64,000 bases of DNA from contig CM065379.1 in assembly GCA_033060915.1 (NCBI GenBank), positions 38,232,818 through 38,296,817 of the forward strand. The letters run 5' to 3'. The notes below the pieces were generated by a model. That model had not been told where the DNA came from. It did not search any database and saw nothing but the letters and a program-made list of their open reading frames with translations. The translations under genes were made by a program, and so were the position numbers. This stretch comes from Euryodendron excelsum (lineage: Eukaryota > Streptophyta > Magnoliopsida > Ericales > Pentaphylacaceae). This document shows, piece after piece, positions 36,081 through 48,679 of this stretch. How positions within the stretch are numbered: the first letter of the stretch is position 1; every line of letters begins with the position of its first letter.

Positions 36081-38696
36081 TGAGGATAAACCCCAAAAGA
36101 AAAGTAGAATGAAGAAGACAAACACCAAAGGAAAGCTATTACTACTGTTCACTTGATGATATGAACTGAATATATTAAAAACCCTAATTTTTTTAGTTTC
36201 TTTATATAAAATTTTCTAATGTATACATGTTTGTATAAAATATTCAAAATTTGAGATACAGCATATGCATGTAATAGTATTTCAGAAGCAATTGACGGAA
36301 GATGTGATTTATATAAACGTGAAGTTATAAAGCTGGACATGGAATTCCTTGTTCTTAAGCTTCACCAATAGCCACATTTAACCAACAAAGCATGCAGACT
36401 CATCATAGTATAGCAGTGTTCTACCAAAATCATTGAAACATAGAGGCCTTTTCCCAATAAAATTATAGCATTGATATAATTAAATGTCCTAAGTTTTGTT
36501 GAACATTATGGATCATGTTGACATTCACTTAAATGTGATTCCACAACTACTCAGTTCAGCTAATATGTGCATTTAAAAATGTTATGTCACATTTTAGAAT
36601 TGTGTCATGGAGCAGCAGAAACTTCAGGGCTTAATGTTCCATACGACCTGCACAGTCATTTCCCAAAACTACTTCTAGGGTCATCACCCTCCAACCCGCA
36701 CAGTTATCGTTATTATTAACATCATTACTTCTAATGATAAAGATGGAGTAATGCTGTAACAACAGAAGCTCTATGTAAAATTTTCATTTCAAAACAAAAC
36801 AACAATAACTGTAGCTCATAATTCCAAAGTTTTCATCATCTCATATGAGAATTTTCTAATTTGTTTAACATTTTTCTTAGAAAATGTATATGCAACCACC
36901 ACCTTGCTACCATTTTGTGTTTTCACTCTCTGATCTCTACAGCCATGGATTGCTGTCTTGTGGAAGGCATCTTAACTATAACTCCTCTGTCTTATTAACA
37001 TGACTGATCCACCTTTTCTTCCACAAAAGGACACTCCTTTTTCCCTTATTACCTTCATCCTATCAAAATACAAATTTTTGGTCTAACCACCTCTAATAGG
37101 GTTTTTCCCGGAAGGGTTTCCATGTGAAAAACTCGTGTGATTGTTGTTTATTTATTTGGGTAATGTCACACAACACTTGCACTGAACTGTTAATTGGTTT
37201 AATAAGCAAAGGACCTGTTCACCTCCCTCTAGGTCTGTAAATCCATATCCATTTTTTTTTTGGCTACCATATGAACATATAATAGTTTAAACTTTAATCA
37301 CTCTGCATTAACCTTTCATTAAAAATGTATTTCTTACATGCTACCGGCAGTGTGCACAGTCCAAGTCCTAGTTCAGATAGGATATAAGACAGCATGTACG
37401 TCTTACTTATCAACAAAATCAAACAAATAGAATTGACATCCTGATTCCCCCATATTTGCTTGTTTCTTTAGTTATATATGGCTTTTCTCCTTTTAGCATT
37501 TTGTTTATGTGACAAACCCCTCATACGAACCAACTCTAGCATTATAGATAGGAAAAAATTTGGTGACCCTTAAACTCTGCTTCCCACTGCAAAAAAAGGG
37601 ATCAAAGTGAAGAAAAGAGCCCATAAATCAGTGTCACCACCGTCTTCAATATTTTCAACCTCCAATTTCACCGCCATAGGAGCCACTCACCATCACAACT
37701 TCCATTACTGCCATTTCAACTACAAACGCCACCATGACCATGCCCTCCTAAAATCAATTTTAATACAATCACCAGCAGCCACCTTTGATCACTTTCAAAA
37801 AGCATCACAAATGCCTCCTACCTCACGAAATTCCATGTCATCTTCTAGCACAAGTCCCAATTCATAACTTCACCAACAAAATGTCTAGACAAGCACCAGT
37901 ACTACCTCTCTGGATTTGAAATCCTTGCTTATATACTTGGATATAAATTCAAAAGAACTTTCAGAAGCCTTAGTAAGAAGGGAAAACATTACATTAAGGA
38001 TTTACCTGGTGAGCGATGTTACATTGTTCCAAGAACCCCAGATGTGTTGCATAAAGGATTGTCAACAAAGGGGGCATTCTAGAGCATTGGAGATGCTCTA
38101 GAATACTATGTAAATCACTAAAAACATATGAAGTGTAAGGCCCCAATAATAAAGTGTTGTAAGAGGACTAGAGCAAGCAATCATAACACAAAAGATATTC
38201 TATCTGAAGAGACTAAATTTGAAGCTATTACATGTTCAAGGTCAAGTTTGAAATAATTTAAAAGGTTTTATTTAGTTTTGTCATCCAACAAGGATTTTGA
38301 AATACCTAGACTCTTTTAGGACAGTAATTCAAAGCACTTTTCTTTACAGTATTCTGAAAATCCAATGACTCACTCTCTCTCACATGCAAACGAGCCTGCA
38401 TGTGTCCATGCTGCATGCACCCACATGCAGACATATATATATATATAGAGAGAGAGAGAGAGTTGCATGGAATGTCTAAGGTGAAGAATAAGATGGATGG
38501 CATTGGCGTCGAAGTTCCTCAATTTTGTTGTCAAGAAAACCTGAAAAAAAGTTCTGTTTTTCTACCCGTAAAAGTTGGACAATACTAACAGACAAACCCA
38601 TCCCCTACGGCAGTGCAAGTGGCATAAGTACTTCACAAATGATAGGTTTATCCCACTGAGGATGCATTCCATGTTTTTCATGAATTCATCCACTAC
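36081..38696. other. Spacer, no gene recognised
   Basis: AT-rich. The short frames at 37607-37867 and 37916-38101 match nothing I can name. A TA/GA microsatellite lies at 38433-38461. Confidence 0.55.
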
Positions 38697-39034
38697 ATTC
38701 AATCATTATGTCTTCCTTAAGGATTGCAGGCAAGGTTTCAACATTTATGAGGCATATATTTTCGTAATGGATGCTAAACTTCCAGATGAACTAACATGAC
38801 TACATACCATCTGCAGCCACCTCTGACCCCATCATCATTACCAATAACTGTTACCTCTCCAAATACCTTATCTTCCAGCAAGTTTCCAATTTGCAGCTTC
38901 AATGAAATATAAAAGTTGGAAACAACTAATGTAAAACCCCTTCCAATATAGCAATGCACATGGCATGCATACTTTAAAAAGAATAAGTTTTATCCAACTG
39001 AGTTCTCCATTTTATCCATTTCATAAAATCACCC

Positions 39035-39432
39035 TTTTTGTTCAATCACTCCTTATTCCTTAAGGATTGTAGATGTAGGGAAGCTTTCTGCATATACCGT
39101 TATACATTTTCCTTATGAATGCTAAAACTTCTAGATGAAGTAAACAACATGAAGGAAGCATCCTTTGATTTATGGACAAGGGAATTAGAATCTAACAGGA
39201 ACGGGGTCATACACAACTACAGACATTTTGCTCTTTTTGTTCAATCACTCCTTATTCCTTAAGGATTGTAGATGTAGGGAAGCTTTCTGCATATACCGTT
39301 ATACATTTTCCTTATGAATGCTAAAACTTCTGGATGAAGTAAACAACATGAAGGAAGCATCCTTTGATTTATGGACAAGGGAATTAGAATCTAACAGGAA
39401 CGGGGTCGTACACAACTACAGACATTTTGCTC
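39035..39432. repeat. Recent tandem duplication, 2 x 199 bp
   Basis: 39035-39233 and 39234-39432 differ at only about two sites (CTAGATGAAG/CTGGATGAAG, GGTCATAC/GGTCGTAC). Copy A has a single unit near 5270-5480. Confidence 0.95.
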
Positions 39433-42389
39433 TTTTTTTTTATTTTATTTGATAAGTAGACATTTTACTATTTGTCCTTATACCTTAATATTTTCATAAA
39501 TTCATGCACTCAATTGGAAGAACATTAGAAACAAAATTGTGAAATTAAGAACATAATTATACAATGGGTAATAAAAATGCATAATTTAGTTGTTTTGACG
39601 TGCATCTTCTAAGTAAAGACCGAATGCCTTCCGGCCCAAGTTTGTGATGCAATGGAAAGAATGTCATGCCAATAAGACCACTAATATGGAAAAAGGCCGG
39701 CATATTATGATAAACTTGAGCAAGGACCTACTTTCCCCAAAATCTAAGTACAGACACAGCAGAAATAGCTCAAATACCATTGAAAGATGATGGATGGCAT
39801 ATCCCAATTACACCAATAATGAGCATAAAGAACCTCAAAAGTCAACACCTTTCCATGATCATTGCTTTACATGCTGACAAAATAAATGAACTTGTTTTCT
39901 GAAAGCAAAAATCAGAGAAAAGACAAATGCAAATTGGGGGTTATTGGTGCGATTGTGAACTAGCACTAGTAAGAACTTGACAATTTGAGAAGTCTTTGTT
40001 TCTTGATTTGTAATCGGGACAAGAAATTATAAAGAAACAAGAATAAAAAAATGTAATGGATAGGTAACAATTTTCTGAACATGAAAACTTAAATTAAAGA
40101 AAAGCTCTATGTAGTAATCACTAATCACTCTAACTCAGGCCAGAGGATTCCATGCGTTCAACAGGCACCCAAATCTTTTTAAACCAAAATACAACAGTTT
40201 GGACAGTCACAATCCGCCAGTTATTTAACAAATTACATAAGATTTAAATATACAAGACAGAGTCAAATCCCAAGTAAAAATTGGCCAGATTTTCATCATA
40301 ATCAGCCAAAAATTGACAGAATCATCAATATAAAAGTAGAATTATAAGTTCAGGGTTTCAACTTCAGAGATATCAGGTTAAAAGGCCACTAGAAGATACA
40401 CACAAAGATAAATAAATATAAAAGAATGAAAAAGTAAAAGTAATAAAATACACAAAAGATAGAGAGTTGGTTGATCATTATTTGGGTCGGACTCAGATTA
40501 CTTACAGGCCTACAGTGTCGAAGGTAGAGCTTCTCCGCCAATGAGAACTATCCGTTGAAACCCTAGAAAATGGGTGGGTAGGCTGAATGAAGAAGAAGGT
40601 GAAGAATTAATCGTATATACGTTTTTGACTCTACGGCCAAATTCAAATGGAGAGAGAATGAGAGGACCGTTATAACTTCGAGTGAGTGGGACCCGGTTAT
40701 AGGTAACAACAGCAGTACGGCCGAATGGAATAACAATTTCCTAAGGTGAAATGCCACCACAGCTGTGATGGGTCAGCTGCGACATGAGGTGTGCATCACG
40801 TGATACGGGTTTTGTAGCACGCATCAAAGTGATGGTAAATATTATCTGACGTGGTATATATCGGATGAAAAATGATTTACAATTGTGACTGTAAGTATCA
40901 CTTCTCTACTCTAGTTACAAACAGTGTATTAGGTTCTCCTATGATTAGTTGGGTGATTCCTTTTTTTTTTTCTTTTGTTTTATTCTTAAAATCATGTGTC
41001 TCTCTTTTTTTTATGTTATGTTTAAAATTTAAATTTATTTAAAAAATTAAAATAAAATAAAATAAATAAGAAAAAATAGAGGGTTAGGATTGATTTTTTT
41101 TTTTTTTACGCTCACACTCGGGCACCAACTTCAATCATTGATAAAAGTAGGCAGGGTTAGGATTTTTTTTTTTTTTTTTGTAAAGCGTAATGCTATTGTC
41201 ATAATAGTTTTATTATCCGTTATCCGTTAAACCAGTTAATGTCTCTTGTAAATTGAAAATTGACTAATACCAAAACTGTATATAGAAAATTATGTGTACT
41301 GGCATATGAGGCCTATTATGATATTTACTCAAATCTTAACTTTCTACAGCACCTCCTACTAGGTTAGAAAAACTAGAGTAGCAATTGCGATGGTCACGCA
41401 GTCACACTACAAATTTAGAGAAAAGAAATATATTCTATGTATTTATAATTAAAAAAAACATCTAAAAAATGCTAACGAGAAATGAAACATTTCAAGCATA
41501 TTTACCTCTTTAACCCACTAGTTCTTATTACAAACAAAAGAATCATTCAATTACATTGCTCTTAACCTGTTTGATTATTCATTATTTTAAGCACACATAA
41601 GATTGCACTCTTCCTCATTTTAGGGTTACAAATAAATTTGCAATTTTGCTCTAACTCTTAGTGCTATGTTTTGTCTTGAATTTGTAAAAGAAAATGAAGT
41701 AAAATTACTTATACATATTTGTTTTTTAACAAGTAACCAACCGAAAGATAAAGATATATATTTTTTAGCAAATACTTATTCAATTCTTCACCTTCTCCAA
41801 ATCCAATTGAACAAAAGAAAAGAAAGACTAAAAGCTTACCCAAGTTTTAGCTCCAAGTAAGATATTGAGAAAGACCGACTAAACCCAATTAACACGATGA
41901 ACAATAAATCAAGGTTGCTCCAAAAAAAAGAAAAAAGAACTGAAGATCGAACATGAAAAAAGAAAAAACAAACCTTACAGCTAACTTCAAGAAGCAAAGA
42001 TCAAGACAATCATACTCGCAAATATAAGAGTCGTAATGCAAAGACGTATGGAATGTAACATGATGAATAAGGAAAAAAAAATCAAAGAATATAAGAGCAT
42101 ATAGCTAGCCTAATCTATAGTTAATGCTCAATCCATTGTCTGACTCTACTAATGAATCGTGAAATGATCTTGCTCTCTTATTATAAGTTAGGTTTGACTC
42201 ACTTCTTGTGGTATAGGTGTTTAATTAACTAATCCCCCTCATCATTCTTATTGTTTCATGAGTGCGAAGAAAACTTACTTCTTTTCAATACAAAGGAAAA
42301 AACATAATGTCATAATATGCACTATCCAAAGCTACTCTAACATGAATCGTATAATTGAAAAGAAACGCAGGAGTTATTAAAGTAAGAAT
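39433..42389. other. Non-coding part of copy B before the LINE
   Basis: Collinear with about 5490-9300 of copy A. Between about 40748 and 41095 it differs from copy A (7700-8030), each copy having its own insertion. A TTTTTT-rich stretch repeats near 41090-41180. No gene recognised. Confidence 0.6.
40510..40740 (-). other. Possible 5' leader exon of a minus-strand gene, copy B
   Basis: On the minus strand this reads as a pyrimidine-rich plant leader (CTTCACCTTCTTCTTC, TTTCTAGGGTTTCAACGG) and reaches CCT|GTAAGTAATC, a good splice donor, at about 40505. It is conserved in copy A. No coding exon of such a gene was recognised to the left. Confidence 0.3.
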
Positions 42390-42725
42390 GGGCTCCACAA
42401 TTGTAACATCACCAGCTGGAAAGAGATCGATATATGGAGACTTTTGGCCTAGAATAACGGCAGAATGCTCACTGGGCAATGCAAGGAAAAGAAGAAGATT
42501 TAGTGGTGCACAAAATCAAGGTTTCAACCAAGAAGCAAATCAGAATTCATTCACGGTTTTCATTGACAACCTCCCGTGGAGCATAAATTACGTCTGGCTA
42601 AGAAACATCTTTCAGAAATATGGGGAGGTGATAAATTCGTTCTTATCCCACAAACTCAGGAAAGGAAGTAGGGGTACTTTTGGTTTCATAAGATTCAAAT
42701 CTTCAAAGGAAGCATACATATCAAT
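42390..42725 (+). pseudogene. LINE ORF1, first part with RRM
   Basis: ORF1 proteins bind LINE RNA. After a basic stretch (KRRRF) comes an RNA-recognition motif with RNP2 FTVFIDNLPW and RNP1 GTFGFIRF, then a helix (SSKEAYISI) that breaks off at the outer solo LTR. The frame continues exactly at 52932 (NMLNGIWLLENKLTV) when insert and one duplication copy are ignored. The first ATG, at 42388, is formed partly by the target site, so the true start was probably lost by 5' truncation. Confidence 0.88.
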
Positions 42726-42879
42726 TGTAAACACCCCATTTTTGCTCGCTCGGCAATCTCCAGCCTGATCGGATTCGGTTTCCAACATCACAACACATGC
42801 AAGTTCAAGATAAGTTTTTCAATCTCCAATCCAACCTACTGGTCGCTTCTCGGGTCCACAAGGATCCGCTGGAGCCTTA

Positions 42880-43230
42880 AGCACCATTATTCCAAGCAAT
42901 TTTTCGGATCGGGCGATCCCGGAAACTAACGCCATCCAAGTAGCTTCCCGAGATCGGGCGATCTCGAGGACCAACACCTCATCAAATTCTAGATGGTTCA
43001 CTTCTGACACCTGTTAGCCCGCCAACGTAGAATGTCCGTCATTTGGTAGTTCTCCGATACCGGGTGTTCTCGGAGACCAACACCACACTTTCAGGTAGCT
43101 TTCTGGGACCAGGCATTATCAGGAATCAACACCACCCCTACAGGTAGCTAACTAAGAATGGACGTTCTTAGAGAGCAACACCGCATAGGTAGTTTTCCAA
43201 GATCGAGTGGTCTCGGAAACCAACACCTAG
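42880..43230. repeat. Array of hairpin-forming units in U3 of the outer LTR
   Basis: About six diverged units, each ending in CCAACACC or similar and each carrying a short inverted repeat: CGAGATCGGGCGATCTCG near 42943, CTCCGATACCGGG...CTCGGAG near 43053, CTAAGAATGGACGTTCTTAG near 43150. Confidence 0.75.
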
Positions 43231-44478
43231 GTCAACACCGGCGCCTGCTAGCCCGACTCGATGAAAAATAACCAAACCTGCCCCTTGGCCCTCCAGGCAC
43301 ATTTTGGGAAAGTTAAAAATCCCTCAAAACAATAAATCCATCCTTCCACAATTTTTTCAAACCATCAGGCGTCCCCTACAGGCCATTTCGTCCAAATCCG
43401 GTCCTATTCTGGCTCACTCTGGTCAAAATGACCATTTTGCCCTTGAACGACTCAGCACGGCACAACTGCTGTTGAACGGTAAAGGACTCTCTCAAAACCA
43501 TCCCTGAACAGCCCTGCACACTTAACACAATATACCAGACCATTCCTAACCATTTTCAGCCAACTCCGGTTAAAATGACCGTTTTGCCCCTAGGAGCCAA
43601 AAACGCCCCGAAACAGCATCGGCCTTGGGGTTTCAAGTAAAGGATTTCACCGCACGCCTTTGCTTAACCTAAGGAACACCCTACGACACTAAGCTCACAT
43701 GACTCGATAAAAGTTCCCTGGAGCGTCTCGCAGATACTCCGCCTAAATTGTCTTTTCTCCCGATTCCCTGATTATATCGCACCGTCAACCGACTTAAGAA
43801 ATGCGTAAATCAGGGAATTCTCGAAAGCTAGTCCCTAGATCTTTCCATCGATTCGGTTCGATCTAATGGATCACTTCCTGAAGCCCTCCATCGTACAGTG
43901 CGAAAACTATAACTTTCAGCAACCCCGAAGCGTCTCGCAGACGCTCCGCCAATGTTGACTTTTTCTCTGATTCTCTAATCAAAACACACCGTCAAACGAC
44001 TTGAGAAATGCGTAAATTTGGGAATTCCAGAAAGTATTTCCAGAGTACTTTCCATCGGTATGGTCCGACCGAATAGATCGCTTCTCGATGGCATGAAACG
44101 AAAACAGTCACTTTCAAACGCCCACGAAGCGTATCACAGACGCTCCGTGAAAGTGTCCTTTTTGGCACGCTTCCCAAGACAATATCACCCACCTCCAAAC
44201 ATAATTCAAACTTTTCGAAAACATGAAAGCTCATCGGAAGCACTAGGAGAACATCTCGAGTGCGACCGGTGTAAGCACCCTATTTTTTGACCGCTCGGCA
44301 GTCTACACTCCGTCCAGACTTGTTTTCAAGTCATTGTGGGCATATTCCAATCGAAACCAATTCTCTAGGTCCAAATTCCTTCTCTCCATCGCTTCATGGG
44401 CCTGTCGGGCCCAAATAGAGGCAAAATAACCAAAATGCCCTTAGGGGCATTGTCCTTTCCAAAATCTTTTCAATCCCA

Positions 44479-44835
44479 CTCTCGAGACAGTTTATTCCTC
44501 GAGACGGTTCCAATCCAGGCGCGTCTCTTCGGCGACGGTAAGACCCATTTCCAATCCCACTCTCGAGACAATTTATTCCTCGAGACGGTTCTAATCCAGG
44601 CACGTCTCTTTGAAGACGGTAAGACCCCTTTCCAATCCCACTCTTGAGACAGTTTATTCCTCGAGACGGTTCCAATCCAGGCACGTCTCTTCGGAGACGG
44701 TAAGACCCCTTTCCAATCCCACTCTCGAGACAGTTTATTCCTCGAGACGGTTCCAATCCAGGCATGTCTCTTCGGAGACGGTAAGACCCCTTTCCAACCC
44801 CTCTCTCGAGACAGTTTATTCCTCGAGACGGTCCG
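44479..44835. repeat. 81 bp tandem repeat, about 5 copies, in U3 of the inner LTR
   Basis: CTCTCGAGAC recurs at 44479, 44560, 44641 (with one change), 44722 and 44803. Each unit has two inverted repeats, CTCGAG...CTCGAG and CGTCTCTTCGGAGACG. The period is a multiple of three, which explains long ORFs on both strands that are not genes. Confidence 0.95.
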
Positions 44836-45044
44836 AGTAGCGAAACTACTCACAAAACCGTTAGAGTAGCAGAAATACTCACAAATAGGTCGATATAGGG
44901 AATTGGCAACAAACCCCTGTGTCACGACGACCGCCGTTAGAGTGGCGGAAACACTCAAAACCCAGGTCAACACCATTGTCTGTTAACCCACTTTGGTAAA
45001 AAGTGATCAAACTGTCCTTTGGACCTTTTCTGAGACTTTCCGGT

Positions 45045-45700
45045 CAAGATGACCATTTTGCCCCTAGGCGTCCAAATGCCCCGGGAACCACACCGGCTCT
45101 GGGTATCAAATCGGTAATTTTCTGAGAATAATTTTTATAGTATTCTCAACCTTCCTTTATTTTTCCGGATCATTCCGAGCCAATTCTGGCCAACCCGGCA
45201 CAAAATGACCGTTTTGCCCCTGGTGGGCCAGTCTCCTTTTCCGACCACACTAGCTCTAGGTATCAAACCGGTAATGTCCCGAGAATACTTTTTATAGTAT
45301 TCTCAACTTTCCTTGACCTTTCCGAATCCTTCCGAGTCAGTTCGGGCCAACCCGGTACAAAATGACCGTTTTGCCCCTGGTGGGCCGGTCTCCTTTTCTG
45401 ACCACACCAACTCTAGGTATCAAACCGGTAACGTCCCGAGAATACTTTTTATAGTGTTCTCAACTTTCTTGACCTTTCTGGACCCTTTCGAGTCAGTTCC
45501 AGCAAACCCGGTACAAAATGACCGTTTTACCCCTGGTGGGCCGGTCTCCTTTTCCGACCACGCCGGCTCTGGGAATCAAACCGGCAACCTTCGGGAATAT
45601 TCTGAATAATGTTTCCAGATCCCAAGTCTTCTTCCAGGACAATCCGAGTTCGCCCCGGCAGCTTCCCGGTCCGATTGACCGTTTTGCCCCTAAGGGCCCG
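45045..45700. repeat. ~156 bp tandem repeat with AAAATGACCGTTTT, inner LTR
   Basis: The motif (A)AAATGACCGTTTTGCCCC recurs at about 45046, 45202, 45359, 45515 and 45673. Between copies the text is similar (CCGAGAATACTTTTTATAG). Looser copies lie at 43423 and 43572 in the outer LTR. Confidence 0.9.
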
Positions 45701-45960
45701 GTCAACCTTTCCGACACCTCTTGTCCTCGCTTTTCAAGTCAAATACCTCCAGGACACTATTTTAAGTGTTCCTGCTCCTTTCTGGCCTTCCGGGTCATTC
45801 CCGGCTCCTCCAAATCATTCCCGGACTTTCCGGAGTCACTCCTAATGAAGCTAGGCTAAAGATTGCATGGTAGTCACTAGTACAAGCGCCCAAATCTAGT
45901 CAAAGATACGTTGCTTGCCGACTTATAAAGTTTCCTAAGTGAACCATCTAGAATTGGCCT

Positions 45961-46019
45961 GGCGCCACTCCTAGTGGCGCCAAGAGTAATTTTGCCCTGG
46001 CGCCACTGCAACAGGCGCC
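45961..46019. promoter_or_regulatory. GGCGCC palindromes before the TATA box of the inner LTR
   Basis: Two 21-base inverted repeats with arms GGCGCCACT/AGTGGCGCC (45961-45981) and GGCGCC...GGCGCC (45999-46019), 17 bases before TATAAATA. Confidence 0.7.
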
Positions 46020-46035
46020 AAGTTTGTCCAACTTC

Positions 46036-46043
46036 TATAAATA
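46036..46043 (+). promoter_or_regulatory. TATA box of the inner giant LTR
   Basis: TATAAATA followed by a CA-rich region with CCCTAG-type motifs, the likely U3/R border. Confidence 0.75.
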
Positions 46044-46659
46044 CAGAGCCTCATTCAACGTGAAAAGGGTCTACAAACTTAACCTAAAAATCCTATATTT
46101 TGATATACAAAGCTCGAGCACCTCCTAAACCCTAGCCTCCCTAGGTTTTCCAAACCCTAGCTACCCTACACCAAACCCTAGCCTCCTATACACTTATACA
46201 CACCCCCATACACTCATACACTAGCCTTCAACCATTCTTTGAAGATTTGAAGAGCTGCCATCTAAAGCTTGAAGACAACGCTTGAAGATTGAAGACGAAG
46301 ATCAAGACGAAGACCGAAGATCGAAGACTACACAACGCGCAAAATAAACAAGACATACGGTAGGCTCCCAATTTAAATTTTCGCACTTCCCCCCTCTCTC
46401 TTCTCTCTCCTAACCCACTTGGGTTTTCTCTATTTTAATCCTCCATCTCTTTCCCCCCCTTTCTTTGCATGCTTGAAACAAGGGGATTCCCAGTCCATGT
46501 ATAGGATTGGGCTATTGGAGAGTCACCGTGTCGGGGGCTTTCTTCTAGTCTAACCAGAGACCACGTGGGTCCGGCCCCCTTGATTATGTGGTGAAGCCTT
46601 AGCCTTGTATATTCACGACCCCAAATTGCATTGTGCATGTCATAGTCTTGCATCTTCCA

Positions 46660-48660
46660 AAATTCATTTTCAAACTCGTTTTTAAAATCGTTTTCAAACT
46701 TGTTTTCAAAATTGCATCAAAATCTCCTTTTCAAAAACTTGTTTTCAAAATCACAATTCTAGGGTGATTCTAGCATTTCCATGGCTAGGGTTGCTTTAGG
46801 AAAGTGTTACATTAAAAGTGACCAATATGGTCCATATTTTCAAATCTTATTGTTTTCCAAAACCACTTTCCTAAAGTGGTTCTAGCCCTCTTATGGTTAG
46901 AATTGCTTTAAGAAAGTGAGATGTTTTTGTACCTTCTAAAAACTCTCTTTTCAAAAAATCCCTCTTCCTAAAAATCTCTTTTTCAACATACTTTCCTAAA
47001 ACTCTCGTCTCCAAAATTGTTTTCAAAAACTCCCTTCCAAAATCTATTTTTCAAAACTCTCTTTTTCAACTCCTTTCCAAAATCTTCTCCCTAAAATCCA
47101 CTTTCTAAAAACACTCCCTAGATTCACCTTCCTAAAAACTCTCTCCAAAAACCTTTCTAAAAAAACTTTCTTTCCAAAATCTTCCTTCTAGAAATTTCCT
47201 CTCTAAGATTTTCCTTCTAAAATATACGTTTCTCAAAACACACTTTCTAAAACTCCTTCTCTTTAAAAATCTTTTTCCAAAAACTTTATCTTCAAATTCA
47301 CTTTCCAAAAATTCCTCCCTAGAATCCCCTTCTAGAACACCTTCATTTCCAAAAACGCACTTTTCAAAAACTCTTTTCTTAGAGCCTAAGTCAAGCCTTA
47401 GAGCCCACAATTAGGAAACTCTAATTTTCTTTCTGAAAACATGATTTTCAAACTTTGCCCCAAACCTAGGTTTCCAAAATCTCTTGTTTTCACATCCAAA
47501 CTATACATGTTTCCAAAACCTCTTTTCTACGTTAAAATTCTACACTTTCAAATCTAGGGTTTTTAGAACCTCTTTTTCCAAATCCTTGCCAAATCCTATC
47601 TCCCCGTTTAGGAAACTAGATCCCATCCTCCGTTTTTGGAAACAAAATCCAACCTTTCTTTTTTAGAAACAAAATCCAATCCCTTCCTAATTCAAATCTT
47701 TCCTAAACCTCCACTTTCCTAAATCTTAAGTTTCCAAAACTTGCACATAAAAATCTTTCCTAAATTTTAAAACTCAACTTTCAACTCTTTCCTAATTCAA
47801 CCATTTCTTAATCCTACCCCTTTTCCAAATCTCAACTTTCCAAATCTAATTTTTCAAACTTTTTTCTAAACTCAAACCTTTCCTAATCCCAAGATTTCCC
47901 AAAACCCTAAAATTTTTAAAATCTTAAACTTTCTAAATGTCAAATCTTTCTAAAGCTCTAAGCTTTCTAAATTCAAAACTTTCTCAAGTTAAGACTTTTT
48001 AAATCTAAAAAATTTTTAAATTTTAAACTTTCTAAATTTCAAATCCTTCCAAATCTCGGAACTTTCTTAAATTCAAAACATTTCTAAATTCAACACTTTC
48101 CTATTTCAAAAACCTTTCCTAAAATAAAACTTTCCACTTTTCAAAACTTTCCTTTTTCAAACCTTTCCAATTTTCAAAACTTTCCTAATTTGGGAACTTT
48201 CCTAATCTGAAAACCTTTCCTTTTTGAAAACTTTCTAAACTCGAAACTTTCCAATTTCAAAATTTTCCTAAACCTAAAACTTTTCTATTTCAAAACTTTC
48301 CAATTTTCAAACTTTCTTAAATTCCAAACTTTCCTAATTTCAAAACTTTCTAAATTTGAAACTTTCCTAATTCGAAACTTTCCTAAATCGGACCTTTCCT
48401 AATTCGAACATCTCCTAAAATCTAAGCTTTCTAAATCTTCCAAGCCAAGTCAAATCTTTCCTATGTCTCTTCTCTTTCCTAAGTCTAGGTTTTCTCAAAC
48501 CTTCTCTTTTTCAAAACAAGTCCAAATCTATCTTTTCAAATCAAAGTCCAATCTTTTCCAAAATTTCAATTTCCAATCTCCTTTTCTAATCTCAAATCAA
48601 ATCTAATTTTCAATTCAATCTATTTCTTCCAATCCAATCTCTCTCTTCAAATCAATCTCT
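46660..48660. repeat. 2 kb degenerate CTTTCC-TAAA low-complexity tract in the inner LTR
   Basis: Short units such as TTTCCTAAA, TTTTCAAAAC and CTTTCCAA follow each other with no fixed period. Almost no G is on the plus strand over long stretches. Confidence 0.85.
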
Positions 48661-48679
48661 TTTCAATTGGACTCTGGTC

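Noticed and set aside
37607..38101. Two short ORFs considered as KCS or mTERF pieces
   Set aside because: No motif of either family could be placed with confidence.
44394..44976. Long ORFs on both strands (up to 168 codons)
   Set aside because: They arise from an 81 bp tandem repeat whose length is a multiple of three, inside a solo LTR. The protein is just the repeat translated.
44479..45700. Spaced direct repeats resembling a CRISPR array
   Set aside because: Tandem repeats in an LTR of a plant genome. The spacers are also repeated and there are no cas genes.
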